This document shows positions 1 to 7,362 of a stretch of DNA of 64,000 nt, one piece after another; the first letter of the stretch is position 1, and each line of letters begins with the position of its first letter. Location: assembly GCF_013978595.1 (NCBI RefSeq), contig NZ_JACDTZ010000002.1, positions 62,001 to 126,000 on the forward strand, read 5' to 3'. The translations under genes and the position numbers were made by a program. Below the pieces are notes generated by a model. It was not told the origin of the DNA and did no database searches. It was given only the letters and a program-made list of their open reading frames with translations. This DNA comes from Corynebacterium haematomassiliense (GTDB lineage Bacteria > Actinomycetota > Actinomycetes > Mycobacteriales > Mycobacteriaceae).

Positions 1-1041
1 GCAGCTGAGGGGCGGCCAATTTTGGAAGGTGGGGTGAGGCGGACGCTCGTGGCAACGCTGCTGCTCACCTTCTTTTTTGAGGGGGTGGTAGCGGTGATCT
101 TGGGCATTCGCTTCGCCACCGTCTACGGCATGGCGCCGGGGCGCGCCGCATACGAGGGCGTGTTCCACGCGATTTCCGGGTTCAACAACGCCGGCTTCGG
201 ACTGCGTCCGGACAGTCTGGTCTCCTACAACACGGACGGGTGGATCCTCATCCCGTTGGCGGGTGCGTTGATGATTGGCGGGCTGGGCTACCCGGTGCTT
301 TCCGAGCTGGTGCGCCGCGGCCGCGAGCAGATGCGCGGGCTGGTCCACGGCGCGCCGGTGAGCTCGCGGCGGCTGTCCATCACCACCCGCATGACGCTGC
401 AGGCGACCGCGTTTCTGGTGGTCAGCGCCACGCTTATCATCGCACTACTGGAGTGGCGCGGCTTCCTCGCCGGCATGCCAACCAGTGTCAAGTGCCTCAA
501 CGCGTTCTTTTCCGGGGTGACGCCGCGCACCGCGGGGTTCAACTCTGTCGATTACGCCGAGGCGCACCCGATCACGCTGATGGTCACGGACATTTACATG
601 TTCATCGGCGGTGGGTCCGCGGGCACAGCCGGCGGCATCAAGATCACCACCGCGACCGTGCTGCTAGCGGCCATGCTGGCGGAATTCAAAGGCCGCGACG
701 CCACCACCGTGGGCCACCGCACCGTGCCAAAAAGTGTGGTGCGCCAGGCCATGACGGTGGCCGCGGCGGGACTGGTAGCGGTGACCGCAGGCGTAGCTAC
801 GCTGCGTATTTGCGACCCCCAGTTCACCGCCGACCAGGTCAACTTCGAGGTCATCTCGGCGTTTGCCACCACGGGGCTTTCCACCGGCATCACCGCGGAT
901 TTGTCCACCCCGTCCCAGCTCGCGCTGTGCCTGCTGATGTACCTCGGGCGCATCGGCCCGTTCACACTCGTCGCAGCGCTGGCGCTGCGCACCGTTTCCC
1001 GCAGGTTCGACTACCCCACAGAAAGGCCGTTCATTGGTTAA
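1..1041 (+). CDS. trkH: TrkH/KtrB-family potassium channel subunit (5' truncated by window)
   Basis: Membrane subunit of a Trk/Ktr potassium uptake system. The frame is open from base 1, so the start and the N-terminal part lie upstream. About 340 residues remain, rich in membrane helices. Pore-loop segments typical of the family are visible: GFNNAGFG near the left end, GVTPRTAGFNS in the middle and FATTGLSTG towards the C-terminus, each carrying a selectivity-filter glycine. The stop overlaps the start of the TrkA-like gene by 8 bases, so the two are one translationally coupled operon and probably one transporter. KtrB is the alternative name; sequence alone does not separate them. Confidence 0.9.
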   Translation, partial: AAEGRPILEGGVRRTLVATLLLTFFFEGVVAVILGIRFATVYGMAPGRAAYEGVFHAISGFNNAGFGLRPDSLVSYNTDGWILIPLAGALMIGGLGYPVLSELVRRGREQMRGLVHGAPVSSRRLSITTRMTLQATAFLVVSATLIIALLEWRGFLAGMPTSVKCLNAFFSGVTPRTAGFNSVDYAEAHPITLMVTDIYMFIGGGSAGTAGGIKITTATVLLAAMLAEFKGRDATTVGHRTVPKSVVRQAMTVAAAGLVAVTAGVATLRICDPQFTADQVNFEVISAFATTGLSTGITADLSTPSQLALCLLMYLGRIGPFTLVAALALRTVSRRFDYPTERPFIG

Positions 1042-1720
1042 CTTCCCCCGTTTCACGTCCACGCAGCGTTTGAATATCCCGCCCGTGGTGGTCATTGGCC
1101 TGGGCCGTTTCGGCGGTGCGATCGCCCAGGAGCTCACCCGCTACGGCGTGGAGGTCCTAGGCGTCGACGCGGATGAGCGGCTGGTACGCGAGCATGCGCC
1201 TTTGCTTACCGACGCCACCGTCGCCGACACCACCGACCCCGAAGCCTTACGCCAGCTCGGTGTTCACGACGTCAAACGCGCTGTACTCGGCATCGGCTCC
1301 GCGCTGGAGGCGTCCATCCTGACCGCCTCCAACCTGGTGGATCTAGGGGTGCCCGACATTTGGGCGAAGGCTGATTCGGAGTCCCACGCCCGCATTTTGC
1401 AACGCCTCGGCGTGCACCACGTGGTGCGCCCGGAGCACGACACCGGCCGCCGGGTGGCGCATCTGCTCGGCGGGAGGTTCCAGGATTTCGCAGAGTTGGC
1501 GGAGAACTACGGCGTGATCAAGATGGCCCCGCCGCGTGCGCTGCTGTCCGGCCCCTGCGACGCGGAAAAGCTGTGGGACAAGCACCGCGTGCAGGTGGTC
1601 TCCGTGCGCAACAGCAACGGCGAGTGGCAGCCGTTTGTGCCGGGCCAGGAGCTCTCCCCGTCGAACCTGATTGTGATGGCGGGTGCGCCGGACGACTTAG
1701 AGCGTTTCTCCCAGCAGTAG
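1034..1720 (+). CDS. trkA: TrkA/KtrA-family potassium uptake regulatory subunit (RCK domain)
   Basis: Cytosolic nucleotide-binding gating subunit of the potassium transporter encoded just upstream. The N-terminus has the Rossmann motif GLGRFGGAIAQEL followed by an acidic residue at the end of the second strand (VLGVDADE), typical of RCK-N domains that bind NAD(H) or ATP. The C-terminal part resembles the RCK-C domain, ending in a hydrophobic strand with LIVMAGAPDDLERF. It starts with TTG at 1034, inside the end of trkH. Length (228 aa) fits the single-RCK KtrA type. Convergent with arsR. Confidence 0.9.
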   Translation: MVNFPRFTSTQRLNIPPVVVIGLGRFGGAIAQELTRYGVEVLGVDADERLVREHAPLLTDATVADTTDPEALRQLGVHDVKRAVLGIGSALEASILTASNLVDLGVPDIWAKADSESHARILQRLGVHHVVRPEHDTGRRVAHLLGGRFQDFAELAENYGVIKMAPPRALLSGPCDAEKLWDKHRVQVVSVRNSNGEWQPFVPGQELSPSNLIVMAGAPDDLERFSQQ

Positions 1721-1781
1721 GGGCATGTGGCAGTCTTTGGACCAGTTCTGCTGGGAGTGGTTCTGTCTCAGCTGGTAAGTC

Positions 1782-2129
1782 TCAGTCCATCTGCAGCACG
1801 GTGCGAAGTTCCGCGAACAGCTCCGGGCGCAGCCGGTGGAGGACCGACCTGCCCAGGCGGCTCTTTTCTAGGAGGCCAGCCTCGGTAAGTTTTTTGAGGT
1901 GGTGGGAAACCGTCGGTTGGCTTAGCCCAGAGCGTTGCGTCAGTTCGCTCACGCTCATCGGCTCGCAGCCCTCTTCGGCGAGCCAGGAGAGTAGTTGCAG
2001 CCGGCCGGGGTCCGCCAAAACTTTGAACAGGGCCGCGTAACGCGTCGCGTCGTCTGCGGAGAGCAAGCCGGAGCCCAGCGAGCAGCAGTCGAGGCCAGTG
2101 TCTGCTGTCGTGGCGACAGAATCTTTCAT
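1782..2129 (-). CDS. arsR: ArsR-family arsenite-sensing repressor
   Basis: Winged-helix repressor of the divergent acr3-arsC operon. The 115-aa product has the helix-turn-helix SGLSQPTVSHHLKKL. I chose the ATG at 2129 rather than a longer frame reaching 2222, because then the cysteines fall at positions 15, 16 and 55, the As(III)-binding triad described for Corynebacterium glutamicum ArsR. This differs from the CVC site of E. coli ArsR. The longer frame would run through the operator. Release of the operator on arsenite binding is inferred from the family. Confidence 0.93.
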   Translation of the reverse strand: MKDSVATTADTGLDCCSLGSGLLSADDATRYAALFKVLADPGRLQLLSWLAEEGCEPMSVSELTQRSGLSQPTVSHHLKKLTEAGLLEKSRLGRSVLHRLRPELFAELRTVLQMD

Positions 2130-2179
2130 GCTTCCTACCTTTTCATATTGACAGCGATAAATGTGCCTTTTAGTGTTCG

Positions 2180-2197
2180 TATTGATAATCGTCAATA
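2180..2197. promoter_or_regulatory. Candidate ArsR operator between arsR and acr3
   Basis: Perfect inverted repeat TATTGA-(6)-TCAATA in the 82-base divergent intergenic region. A related half site, ATATTGACAGCGATAAAT, lies at 2146-2163. Symmetric TTGA-type repeats of this size are typical ArsR/SmtB operators. Function is inferred from position and symmetry only. A GGATT-preceding AAGGA just upstream of 2212 serves as the acr3 ribosome binding site. Confidence 0.6.
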
Positions 2198-2211
2198 GAT
2201 AAGGATTCCAG

Positions 2212-3300
2212 ATGGAAGACACAACCTCTCAGCCAGTAGAGCGCATGTCATTTCTTGACCGCTTCCTACCGGTGTGGATCATGCTCGCCATGGCGGCGGG
2301 CCTCGCCCTCGGCCGCGCAGTGCCGGGGCTTTCGGGCGCACTCGAGTGCCTTGAAGTCGGCGGGATCTCGCTGCCGATCGCGCTCGGCCTGCTTGTGATG
2401 ATGTACCCGCCGCTGGCCAAGGTGCGCTACGACAAAACCCGCGAGATCGCCACCGACAAACGGCTCATGACCGTATCCATCATTTTGAACTGGATTCTTG
2501 GCCCCGCGTTCATGTTCGCGCTCGCGTGGATGTTCCTGCCTAACGAGCCGGAGCTGCGCACCGGCCTGATCATCGTCGGGTTGGCGCGCTGCATCGCCAT
2601 GGTGCTGGTGTGGTCCGACCTCGCCTGCGCAGACCGGGAAGCCACCGCCGTGCTGGTGGCCATCAACTCGGTGTTCCAGGTGCTCATGTTCGGCGTGCTT
2701 GGCTGGTTCTACCTGCAGGTCCTGCCGTCCTGGCTGGGCCTGGAGACCACCTCGGTGGATTTCTCCTTCTGGGCGATCGTCTCCTCCGTGCTCGTCTTTT
2801 TGGGCATCCCGCTGCTGGCCGGGCTGCTGTCTCGCATCATCGGTGAGCGCACCAAGGGCCGCGACTGGTACGAAAACACCTTCCTGCCCCGGATCTCCCC
2901 GCTGGCGCTGGTCGGCCTGCTGTACACGATCGTGCTGCTGTTTTCCCTGCAGGGCGACCAGATCCTGTCCAGGCCGTTGACTGTGGCCACGGTGGCGCTG
3001 CCGCTGCTGTGCTACTTCGTGGGCATGTTCGCCGTGGCACTTGTGGTGGCCAAACTCTCCGGCATGGACTACGCCCAATCCGCCTCGGTGGCGTTTACCG
3101 CCGCCGGCAACAACTTCGAGCTCGCCATCGCGGTGGCGATCGGCACCTTCGGCGCCACCTCCGCCCAGGCGCTGGCGGGTACGATTGGCCCGCTCATCGA
3201 GATCCCGGTGCTCGTCGGCTTGGTCTACCTCATGCGGGGGATCGGCCCGAAACTGTTCCCCGGTGACCCAACCCTGCCTAACCAAAGGAGCCTTACATGA
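2212..3300 (+). CDS. acr3: Acr3-family arsenite efflux permease
   Basis: Exports As(III) across the cytoplasmic membrane. The 362-aa protein has about ten hydrophobic segments. The segment [12 protein letters not shown] holds the conserved transmembrane cysteine that Acr3 proteins need for arsenite transport, and [19 protein letters not shown] is a typical late-helix family motif. It belongs to the Acr3 (bile/arsenite/riboflavin transporter) superfamily rather than to the unrelated E. coli ArsB. The stop overlaps the arsC start as ATGA, so the two are coupled. Expression is probably controlled by ArsR binding in the upstream intergenic region. Confidence 0.95.
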   Translation: MEDTTSQPVERMSFLDRFLPVWIMLAMAAGLALGRAVPGLSGALECLEVGGISLPIALGLLVMMYPPLAKVRYDKTREIATDKRLMTVSIILNWILGPAFMFALAWMFLPNEPELRTGLIIVGLARCIAMVLVWSDLACADREATAVLVAINSVFQVLMFGVLGWFYLQVLPSWLGLETTSVDFSFWAIVSSVLVFLGIPLLAGLLSRIIGERTKGRDWYENTFLPRISPLALVGLLYTIVLLFSLQGDQILSRPLTVATVALPLLCYFVGMFAVALVVAKLSGMDYAQSASVAFTAAGNNFELAIAVAIGTFGATSAQALAGTIGPLIEIPVLVGLVYLMRGIGPKLFPGDPTLPNQRSLT

Positions 3301-3704
3301 AGCCCTCAGTCCTGTTCGTCTGCGTCGGCAACGGCGGCAAGTCCCAGATGGCGGCGGCGCTCGCCGAGAAGCACGCGGGTAGCCAGCTCGGCATCCACTC
3401 CGCAGGCACCAAACCCGGCACGAAGCTGAACCAAGAATCGGTCGAGGCGATTGCAGAGACTGGCGCCGACATGTCGCACGGCACGCCCAAACCCATCGAT
3501 CCGGAACTGCTGCGCAGCGTTGATCGCGTCGTGGTGCTCGGCGAAGACGCGCAGGTGGAAATGCCTGACGGCGCCCGCGGCACGCTGGAGCGCTGGCGCA
3601 CCGACGAACCCTCGCACCGCGGCATCGAGGGCATGGAGCGCATGCGCCTCGTGCGCGACGACATTGACGCCCGTGTGCGTTCGCTTATCGACGAACTCCT
3701 GTAG
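3297..3704 (+). CDS. arsC: Arsenate reductase, low-molecular-weight phosphatase fold, single-cysteine (mycothiol type)
   Basis: Reduces arsenate to arsenite, which Acr3 then exports. The phosphate-binding loop is CVGNGGKSQ at residues 9-17. A lysine stands where classical LMW phosphatases have the CX5R arginine. Cys9 is the only cysteine in the 135-aa protein, so the intramolecular relay of thioredoxin-coupled ArsC is impossible. This fits corynebacterial ArsC1-type enzymes, which form an arseno-mycothiol adduct and use mycoredoxin. Start ATG at 3297 overlaps the acr3 stop by 4 bases. Confidence 0.9.
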   Translation: MKPSVLFVCVGNGGKSQMAAALAEKHAGSQLGIHSAGTKPGTKLNQESVEAIAETGADMSHGTPKPIDPELLRSVDRVVVLGEDAQVEMPDGARGTLERWRTDEPSHRGIEGMERMRLVRDDIDARVRSLIDELL

Positions 3705-3708
3705 CGCC

Positions 3709-3882
3709 TTAATACGCCGGGATCATCGGGATTCGCTGCTTGTTGCGGAACCTCGACGCCTGCATGCGCGCCGGCGAGGTGCCGCGGTAGTGGGTGGTGG
3801 AGGGGGAGGTTGCGTACTTCGGATTCGTGGACGGTTTGCGGGAGCGTAGCTTCTCGTGCCTCACACCACCGCATTGTGGCAC
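3709..3882 (-). CDS. Possible small basic protein, convergent with arsC
   Basis: A 57-codon frame from GTG 3882 to TAA 3709, ending 5 bases from the arsC stop. The product is basic and Ser/Thr/Arg rich, with a C-terminus (FRNKQRIPMIPAY) that looks protein-like. No ribosome binding site is visible. Its first 33 codons lie in the 123-bp repeat, and at the second copy (4984-5106) the frame is cut short after HYR. I do not recognise the family. It may be a real small gene disrupted in its second copy, or chance. Confidence 0.3.
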   Translation of the reverse strand: MPQCGGVRHEKLRSRKPSTNPKYATSPSTTHYRGTSPARMQASRFRNKQRIPMIPAY

Positions 3883-3906
3883 GAATTACACGGTTGTGCT
3901 TTGCGA
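3784..3906 (+). repeat. 123-bp direct repeat, copy 1
   Basis: Identical over 123 bases to 4984-5106, same orientation, offset exactly 1200 bases. It contains a short inverted repeat TCGTGCC...GGCACGA (3853-3885 region). The two copies bracket the cassette holding the 65-aa ORF and the frameshifted gene. Confidence 0.95.
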
Positions 3907-3948
3907 GTGGTTGCTTTCGAAACGCACGGGCCCCAGTCAACGCGTTTG

Positions 3949-4621
3949 CTACTGCGGCGCATTGACTTTGTATCCCGCATCCGCAAGCAAAAGCACTGCG
4001 CGAGGCAAATTGTCCTGGATTACTCGGTCCACTTCTGCGTCGTAGTAACGGTTGCGGTGGGCGCTAAGAGATTCGTACCATCCATCCTCCGTTGCAGCGC
4101 CGAATTCTCGGACAAGCAATTCAATTACATCCGTCAGATGCAGCCGGAACTGCGAACCACCCATGGGGAAGTGGATATCTTGTTGCTGTGCTGCGATTTC
4201 ATATTTTCCTGCTCGGGCCAATAGCAGCCCGAGTGGTACCGAATCGGCATGGAACTGAAAATGTGAAGCGGGTTTGTTTCGAGCGTGCGATTCATACTCG
4301 AATCGCACAACCGGCACGGGTTTCTTTCTTGCGCGAACTTCTATTGAACATACTTTTCTCAACTTCGAGCTCGCCTGAGGCTGCCTCATGCCGGAGTAGG
4401 TAGTCATAGCGTAGGACAAGGCGGTCACTACCCGAGTGAGCAATTGTTACAGGATATGTTCCCTCGACAATGGCTCGTTCACCATCGGCCAGAACTTCTG
4501 CGTTAATCGGGGACGATCCCTCCAAGGTCGTCTCCAGCAATTGGACGGTCATGAGCATTAAATCTCGTACCGCATCTTCGATCCCCCGCGGTGAAGTCAC
4601 GCTACTCCATACCGGAGCCAC
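3949..4621 (-). pseudogene. Frameshifted gene of unknown function (4-base duplication)
   Basis: Two overlapping minus-strand frames make one protein. The first 109-aa frame runs from GTG 4621 to 4292. The second continues to 3949. Both read Arg-Lys-Lys at the junction. There the plus strand has TTTCTTTC (4321-4328), a tandem 4-base duplication; removing one unit joins the frames into one protein of about 220 residues (...SRKKPVPVVRFEYES...). No family recognised. The gene overlaps the preceding 65-aa ORF by 25 bases, so they form a two-gene unit. It is either a pseudogene, a contingency locus or a sequence error. Confidence 0.6.
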
Positions 4622-4794
4622 ATGCAGGCATCGTATCTGTCGAGCAAACGCTCTTCGTCGTACTCGATCGCACCAGCGTCTCGCAGACGGCGAAGGTGAT
4701 CAACGGTCAGAGGGGCCATCTGTGCCTTCAAATCGGCAAGTTCGCGGTCTAATTCTTCAGTGGTCCTTCGAATCGGCGGTGATACCTCGTTCAT
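4597..4794 (-). CDS. Hypothetical 65-aa protein, first gene of the cassette
   Basis: Small acidic protein with a helical N-terminal half (TTEELDRELADLKAQMAPLTVDHLRRL) and an aromatic C-terminus (RYDACMWLRYGV). ATG at 4794. It precedes and overlaps the frameshifted gene, so it may be a regulator or antitoxin-sized partner, but nothing in the sequence names a function. Both genes sit inside the segment bounded by 123-bp direct repeats and were probably acquired or lost together. Confidence 0.5.
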   Translation of the reverse strand: MNEVSPPIRRTTEELDRELADLKAQMAPLTVDHLRRLRDAGAIEYDEERLLDRYDACMWLRYGVA

Positions 4795-4983
4795 GGCACC
4801 TCCATTCTTGTTTTGCAGTTTTGGCGTAATAGTTTGGAAAGTAGCACGGCTTTGATTGGTTTAGCAGCGCTTCGATTCGTTATCGCCCCTGGTGAGGACG
4901 GATGAGTGATTCGCGCGTCATGGAAGAACGCTCCAGGAAGATTTCGTCGCTCCCGATGCGGAAGTGGCTTATACAGTCAGCAT

Positions 4984-5106
4984 GCGGTAGTGGGTGGTGG
5001 AGGGGGAGGTTGCGTACTTCGGATTCGTGGACGGTTTGCGGGAGCGTAGCTTCTCGTGCCTCACACCACCGCATTGTGGCACGAATTACACGGTTGTGCT
5101 TTGCGA
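4984..5106 (+). repeat. 123-bp direct repeat, copy 2
   Basis: Exact copy of 3784-3906. Upstream flank (CAT) and downstream flank (CGATCC) differ from those of copy 1, so the identity stops sharply on both sides. Confidence 0.95.
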
Positions 5107-5146
5107 CGATCCTCCGGTAGCCCGCCGCCAGGTGCCCTGCTGAGAG

Positions 5147-5154
5147 CGGCTTGT
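5147..5154. repeat. Target-site duplication, left (CGGCTTGT)
   Basis: Eight bases directly abutting the left inverted repeat of the IS element; the same eight bases follow the right end at 6578-6585. Eight-base duplications are usual for the IS256 family. Confidence 0.92.
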
Positions 5155-5213
5155 GGTTGCGTCCCTTAGTGTGGTGTAACGCTTGCTGATGGTGGGCCCT
5201 GGCAGATATAGGG

Positions 5214-5282
5214 GCGGCCATCGTCAGTAACCTTTCGACTCAACTACCACATCTCACCGAAAGGCACATGACGATGACCGCT
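5214..5282 (+). promoter_or_regulatory. Hairpin covering the transposase ribosome binding site
   Basis: Arm 5214-5237 (GCGGCCATCGTCAGTAACCT..) pairs with 5258-5282 around a 20-base loop. About 19 of 24 positions pair, with one internal loop. The right arm contains the Shine-Dalgarno GAAAGG (5259-5264) and the second ATG (5274), and the first ATG (5268) sits in the internal loop. A similar pairing survives in the diverged remnant at 9674-9747. Such hairpins protect IS elements from read-through expression (established for IS10 and others); the role here is inferred. Confidence 0.7.
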
Positions 5283-6512
5283 GCTCCGCATTCTATCGAC
5301 CCTGCAACCTATCTGGACGATCTGCTGGCACAGGCCTCCCCGGATCTGATGCGGCAGATGCTGCAAGGGTTTATCAACCAGATCCTCTCCGCCCAAGCTG
5401 ACACCGTTTGCGGGGCTGAGTATGGTGTCGCTTCTGCCGAGCGGGTCAACCACCGCAACGGGTACCGTCACCGCGACCTTGATACCCGTGTGGGCACGAT
5501 CGATGTGGCGGTGCCGAAACTGCGCCACGGCGCGTTCTTCCCGGACTGGCTGTTAGAGCGCCGCTCACGGGCCGAACGCGCCTTATCGACTGTGATCGCG
5601 ACCTGCTACCTCAAAGGGGGTTCCACCCGCAGGATGAATGACCTGGTGGCAACACTTGGGATTGCCAATATGTCGAAATCTCAAGTCTCGCGCATGTCGG
5701 AAGAACTCGACGAGATGGTTACAGATTTCAAAAACCGCCCACTCGATCCCGGCGGGTACGCCTACCTGTCGTGCGACGCGCTCACGATCAAAGTCCGTGA
5801 AGGCGGCCGGGTGGTCAAATGCTCCGTACTGCTTGCCACTGGGGTCAACGCCGACGGCTACCGCGAAATGCTCGGCATGCATGTCGCCACCGCGGAATCC
5901 AACGCATCGTGGAAAGGCTTCTTCCAAGATCTAAAAGCCCGCGGGCTGCGTGGTGTCTATTTGGTCACCAGTGACGCCCACGAAGGCATCCAGCACGCTA
6001 TCTCCGAAGTGCTGCCTGATGCATCCTGGCAGCGGTGCCGCACCCACTTTGCGAAAAACCTCTACGAGAAAGTCCCGAAAACACAATGGCCGATGGTCTC
6101 GGCGATGTTCCAGACAATCTTCCAGCAACCCGATGCCGCATCCACCTGGGGACAAGCCCGCGAGGTAGTTGACCTGTTGGAACCGAAATTCCCGCAGGTT
6201 GCGGCGTATCTAGAGGAATCCCTCGATGAGGTGTTGGCGTTTACCGCAGCCCCGAAACCAGTCTGGACGAAAGTCTGGTCAAACAACCCCACCGAAAGGT
6301 TAAACCGGGAGATCCGCCGGCGCACCGACGTCATCGGCATCTTCCCGAACCGCGAATCCATCATCCGGCTCGTCGGCGCTGTCCTAGCCGAACAGCACGA
6401 CGACTGGATCCAGCAAAAACGCTACATGTCACTGTCCGCACTCGAACACACCAAACAACTCATGCACCACTCAGGAGATGATCATGGCGACCATCACCAG
6501 CTAACCGCCTAA
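5268..6512 (+). CDS. IS256-family (mutator-type) transposase
   Basis: 414-aa DDE transposase of the IS256/MULE group, catalysing transposition of the surrounding IS. The RNase H-like core shows the first Asp in LSCDALTIKV, the second in VTSDAHEG and the family signature with catalytic Glu in [14 protein letters not shown] near residue 343. The N-terminal region includes the usual zinc-type AER-NHRNGYR-R segment. Length is normal for the family (about 390-420 aa). ATG 5268 follows GAAAGG; ATG 5274 is an alternative. No stop or frameshift, so probably active. Confidence 0.97.
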   Translation: MTMTAAPHSIDPATYLDDLLAQASPDLMRQMLQGFINQILSAQADTVCGAEYGVASAERVNHRNGYRHRDLDTRVGTIDVAVPKLRHGAFFPDWLLERRSRAERALSTVIATCYLKGGSTRRMNDLVATLGIANMSKSQVSRMSEELDEMVTDFKNRPLDPGGYAYLSCDALTIKVREGGRVVKCSVLLATGVNADGYREMLGMHVATAESNASWKGFFQDLKARGLRGVYLVTSDAHEGIQHAISEVLPDASWQRCRTHFAKNLYEKVPKTQWPMVSAMFQTIFQQPDAASTWGQAREVVDLLEPKFPQVAAYLEESLDEVLAFTAAPKPVWTKVWSNNPTERLNREIRRRTDVIGIFPNRESIIRLVGAVLAEQHDDWIQQKRYMSLSALEHTKQLMHHSGDDHGDHHQLTA

Positions 6513-6577
6513 CCACAACCCCGAACTACATACCGAGCCGAAAGCTAGACGGCTACACCACTACACGGGACTTGACC

Positions 6578-6585
6578 CGGCTTGT
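6578..6585. repeat. Target-site duplication, right (CGGCTTGT)
   Basis: Matches 5147-5154. It merges into the first unit of the short-repeat array (CGGCTTGTTGGTAGGGG), so the IS landed at the edge of that array. Confidence 0.92.
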
Positions 6586-6987
6586 TGGTAGGGGTGTTGT
6601 GGAACGGTGGTAGGGCTGGATTCCGACTAGGTGGTAGGGCCGGGCGGCTGACCTTGTCGGGGCCAGCGGCCGGGCCTCTCATCCGGTCGACTACGACATG
6701 CGTCAAAACCTCGCGCACGCTCAGACAACCGTAGACAGCTAACCTTCACTGACCGGCGAAACCCGACTTCGCTTCTGGGCTCTCGTCGGTCAACCCCCGG
6801 CTGCGGTACCAACTAACCGGAAACAGGCAGTACCCCGGATCCGCAACCGCGGTACCAACTACCCGCGCTCAGCAGCGCCAGCACAAGTTGTGCCAACGCC
6901 ACCTACACAATGACCGAAATCAGGGAGCCCTACCACCTATCCGGAAAACCCCGACCAACTACGCGGATTGCCCCTACCAACTACGCC
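6584..6987. repeat. Array of short TTGGTAGGG-type repeats with about 22-bp spacing
   Basis: Core TGGTAGGG occurs in forward orientation at 6586, 6608 and 6632 (spacing 22 and 24). The complement CC(C)TACCAACTA occurs at about 6805, 6851, 6928, 6950 and 6971, with the last three 22 bases apart. A degenerate unit (CAGTACCCCGG) near 6829 fills the gap between 6805 and 6851. Units are often flanked by CGG/CCG. The two orientations form separate blocks about 170 bases apart. Too short and variable for a CRISPR. Spacing of two helical turns resembles iterons or clustered protein-binding sites. Confidence 0.6.
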
Positions 6988-7362
6988 GAAACGGCACGCC
7001 CCACCGAGGCAGCCGGGGCAAACACCGATCGACGCGAGCGGGTAGAGGTTCGTAAAGGTTGACGAGCTGAAAATCTGACCTGGGGCAACTACGGAATCCT
7101 TCGCGGGGCTTAACAGGATGCCGGCACCTTATGCGATCCGAAACAGCGCGAGCACCCAACTCCAGGCAATACCTTCGGACTTGGTAGCTACACTGCTGAC
7201 CCATGCCGACCCGGCAGCACTATCGCCGGTGTCATCTGCGTGGGGATTGGAAGTAGTTATCAACGCTGCTTTCTAAGACTTCACTCCGTCGAGGGAAACG
7301 AATCAGATCGGAAAGACGCCGTGCCATGGTCGCATCGCCCCGGCAAAAAGGAAGACAATCGC
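6586..7362. other. Gene-free 780-base interval containing the short-repeat array
   Basis: No frame with a plausible start, ribosome binding site and family features on either strand. The left half holds the repeat array. The right half (6990-7362) shows nothing I can name; it ends at the 3' end of the DUF262 gene. Confidence 0.6.

Larger units (their letters stand above)
4795..5154. other. Intergenic stretch between cassette and IS element
   Basis: No convincing gene. It holds the presumed promoter region of the cassette (AT-richer stretch near 4800-4890), repeat copy 2, and 5107-5154, which ends in the IS target duplication. Short frames here on either strand lack ribosome binding sites and family features. 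Confidence 0.6.
5155..6577 (+). mobile_element. Intact IS256-family insertion sequence, 1423 bp
   Basis: Bounded by imperfect terminal inverted repeats: left GGTTGCGTCCCTTAGTG... and right end read inward GGTCAAGTCCCGTGTAG..., which share GTCCC and a GTGGTGTA core within about 26 bases. It is flanked by the perfect 8-bp direct repeat CGGCTTGT. It carries one transposase gene filling most of its length. Intact ends, an intact transposase and an undamaged target duplication suggest recent insertion. Confidence 0.93.

Noticed and set aside
4880..5221. 113-codon minus-strand frame sharing a segment with 3293-3940
   Set aside because: The shared segment is only the 123-bp repeat read in the same frame; the flanking parts do not match and run into IS or arsC sequence.
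6584..6987. Possible CRISPR array
   Set aside because: Units are only about 10-16 bases, vary in sequence and occur in both orientations; no cas genes are in the window.
6974..7204. 76-codon minus-strand frame in the gene-free interval
   Set aside because: No ribosome binding site, no domain and an amino-acid mix typical of chance frames; partly inside the repeat array.
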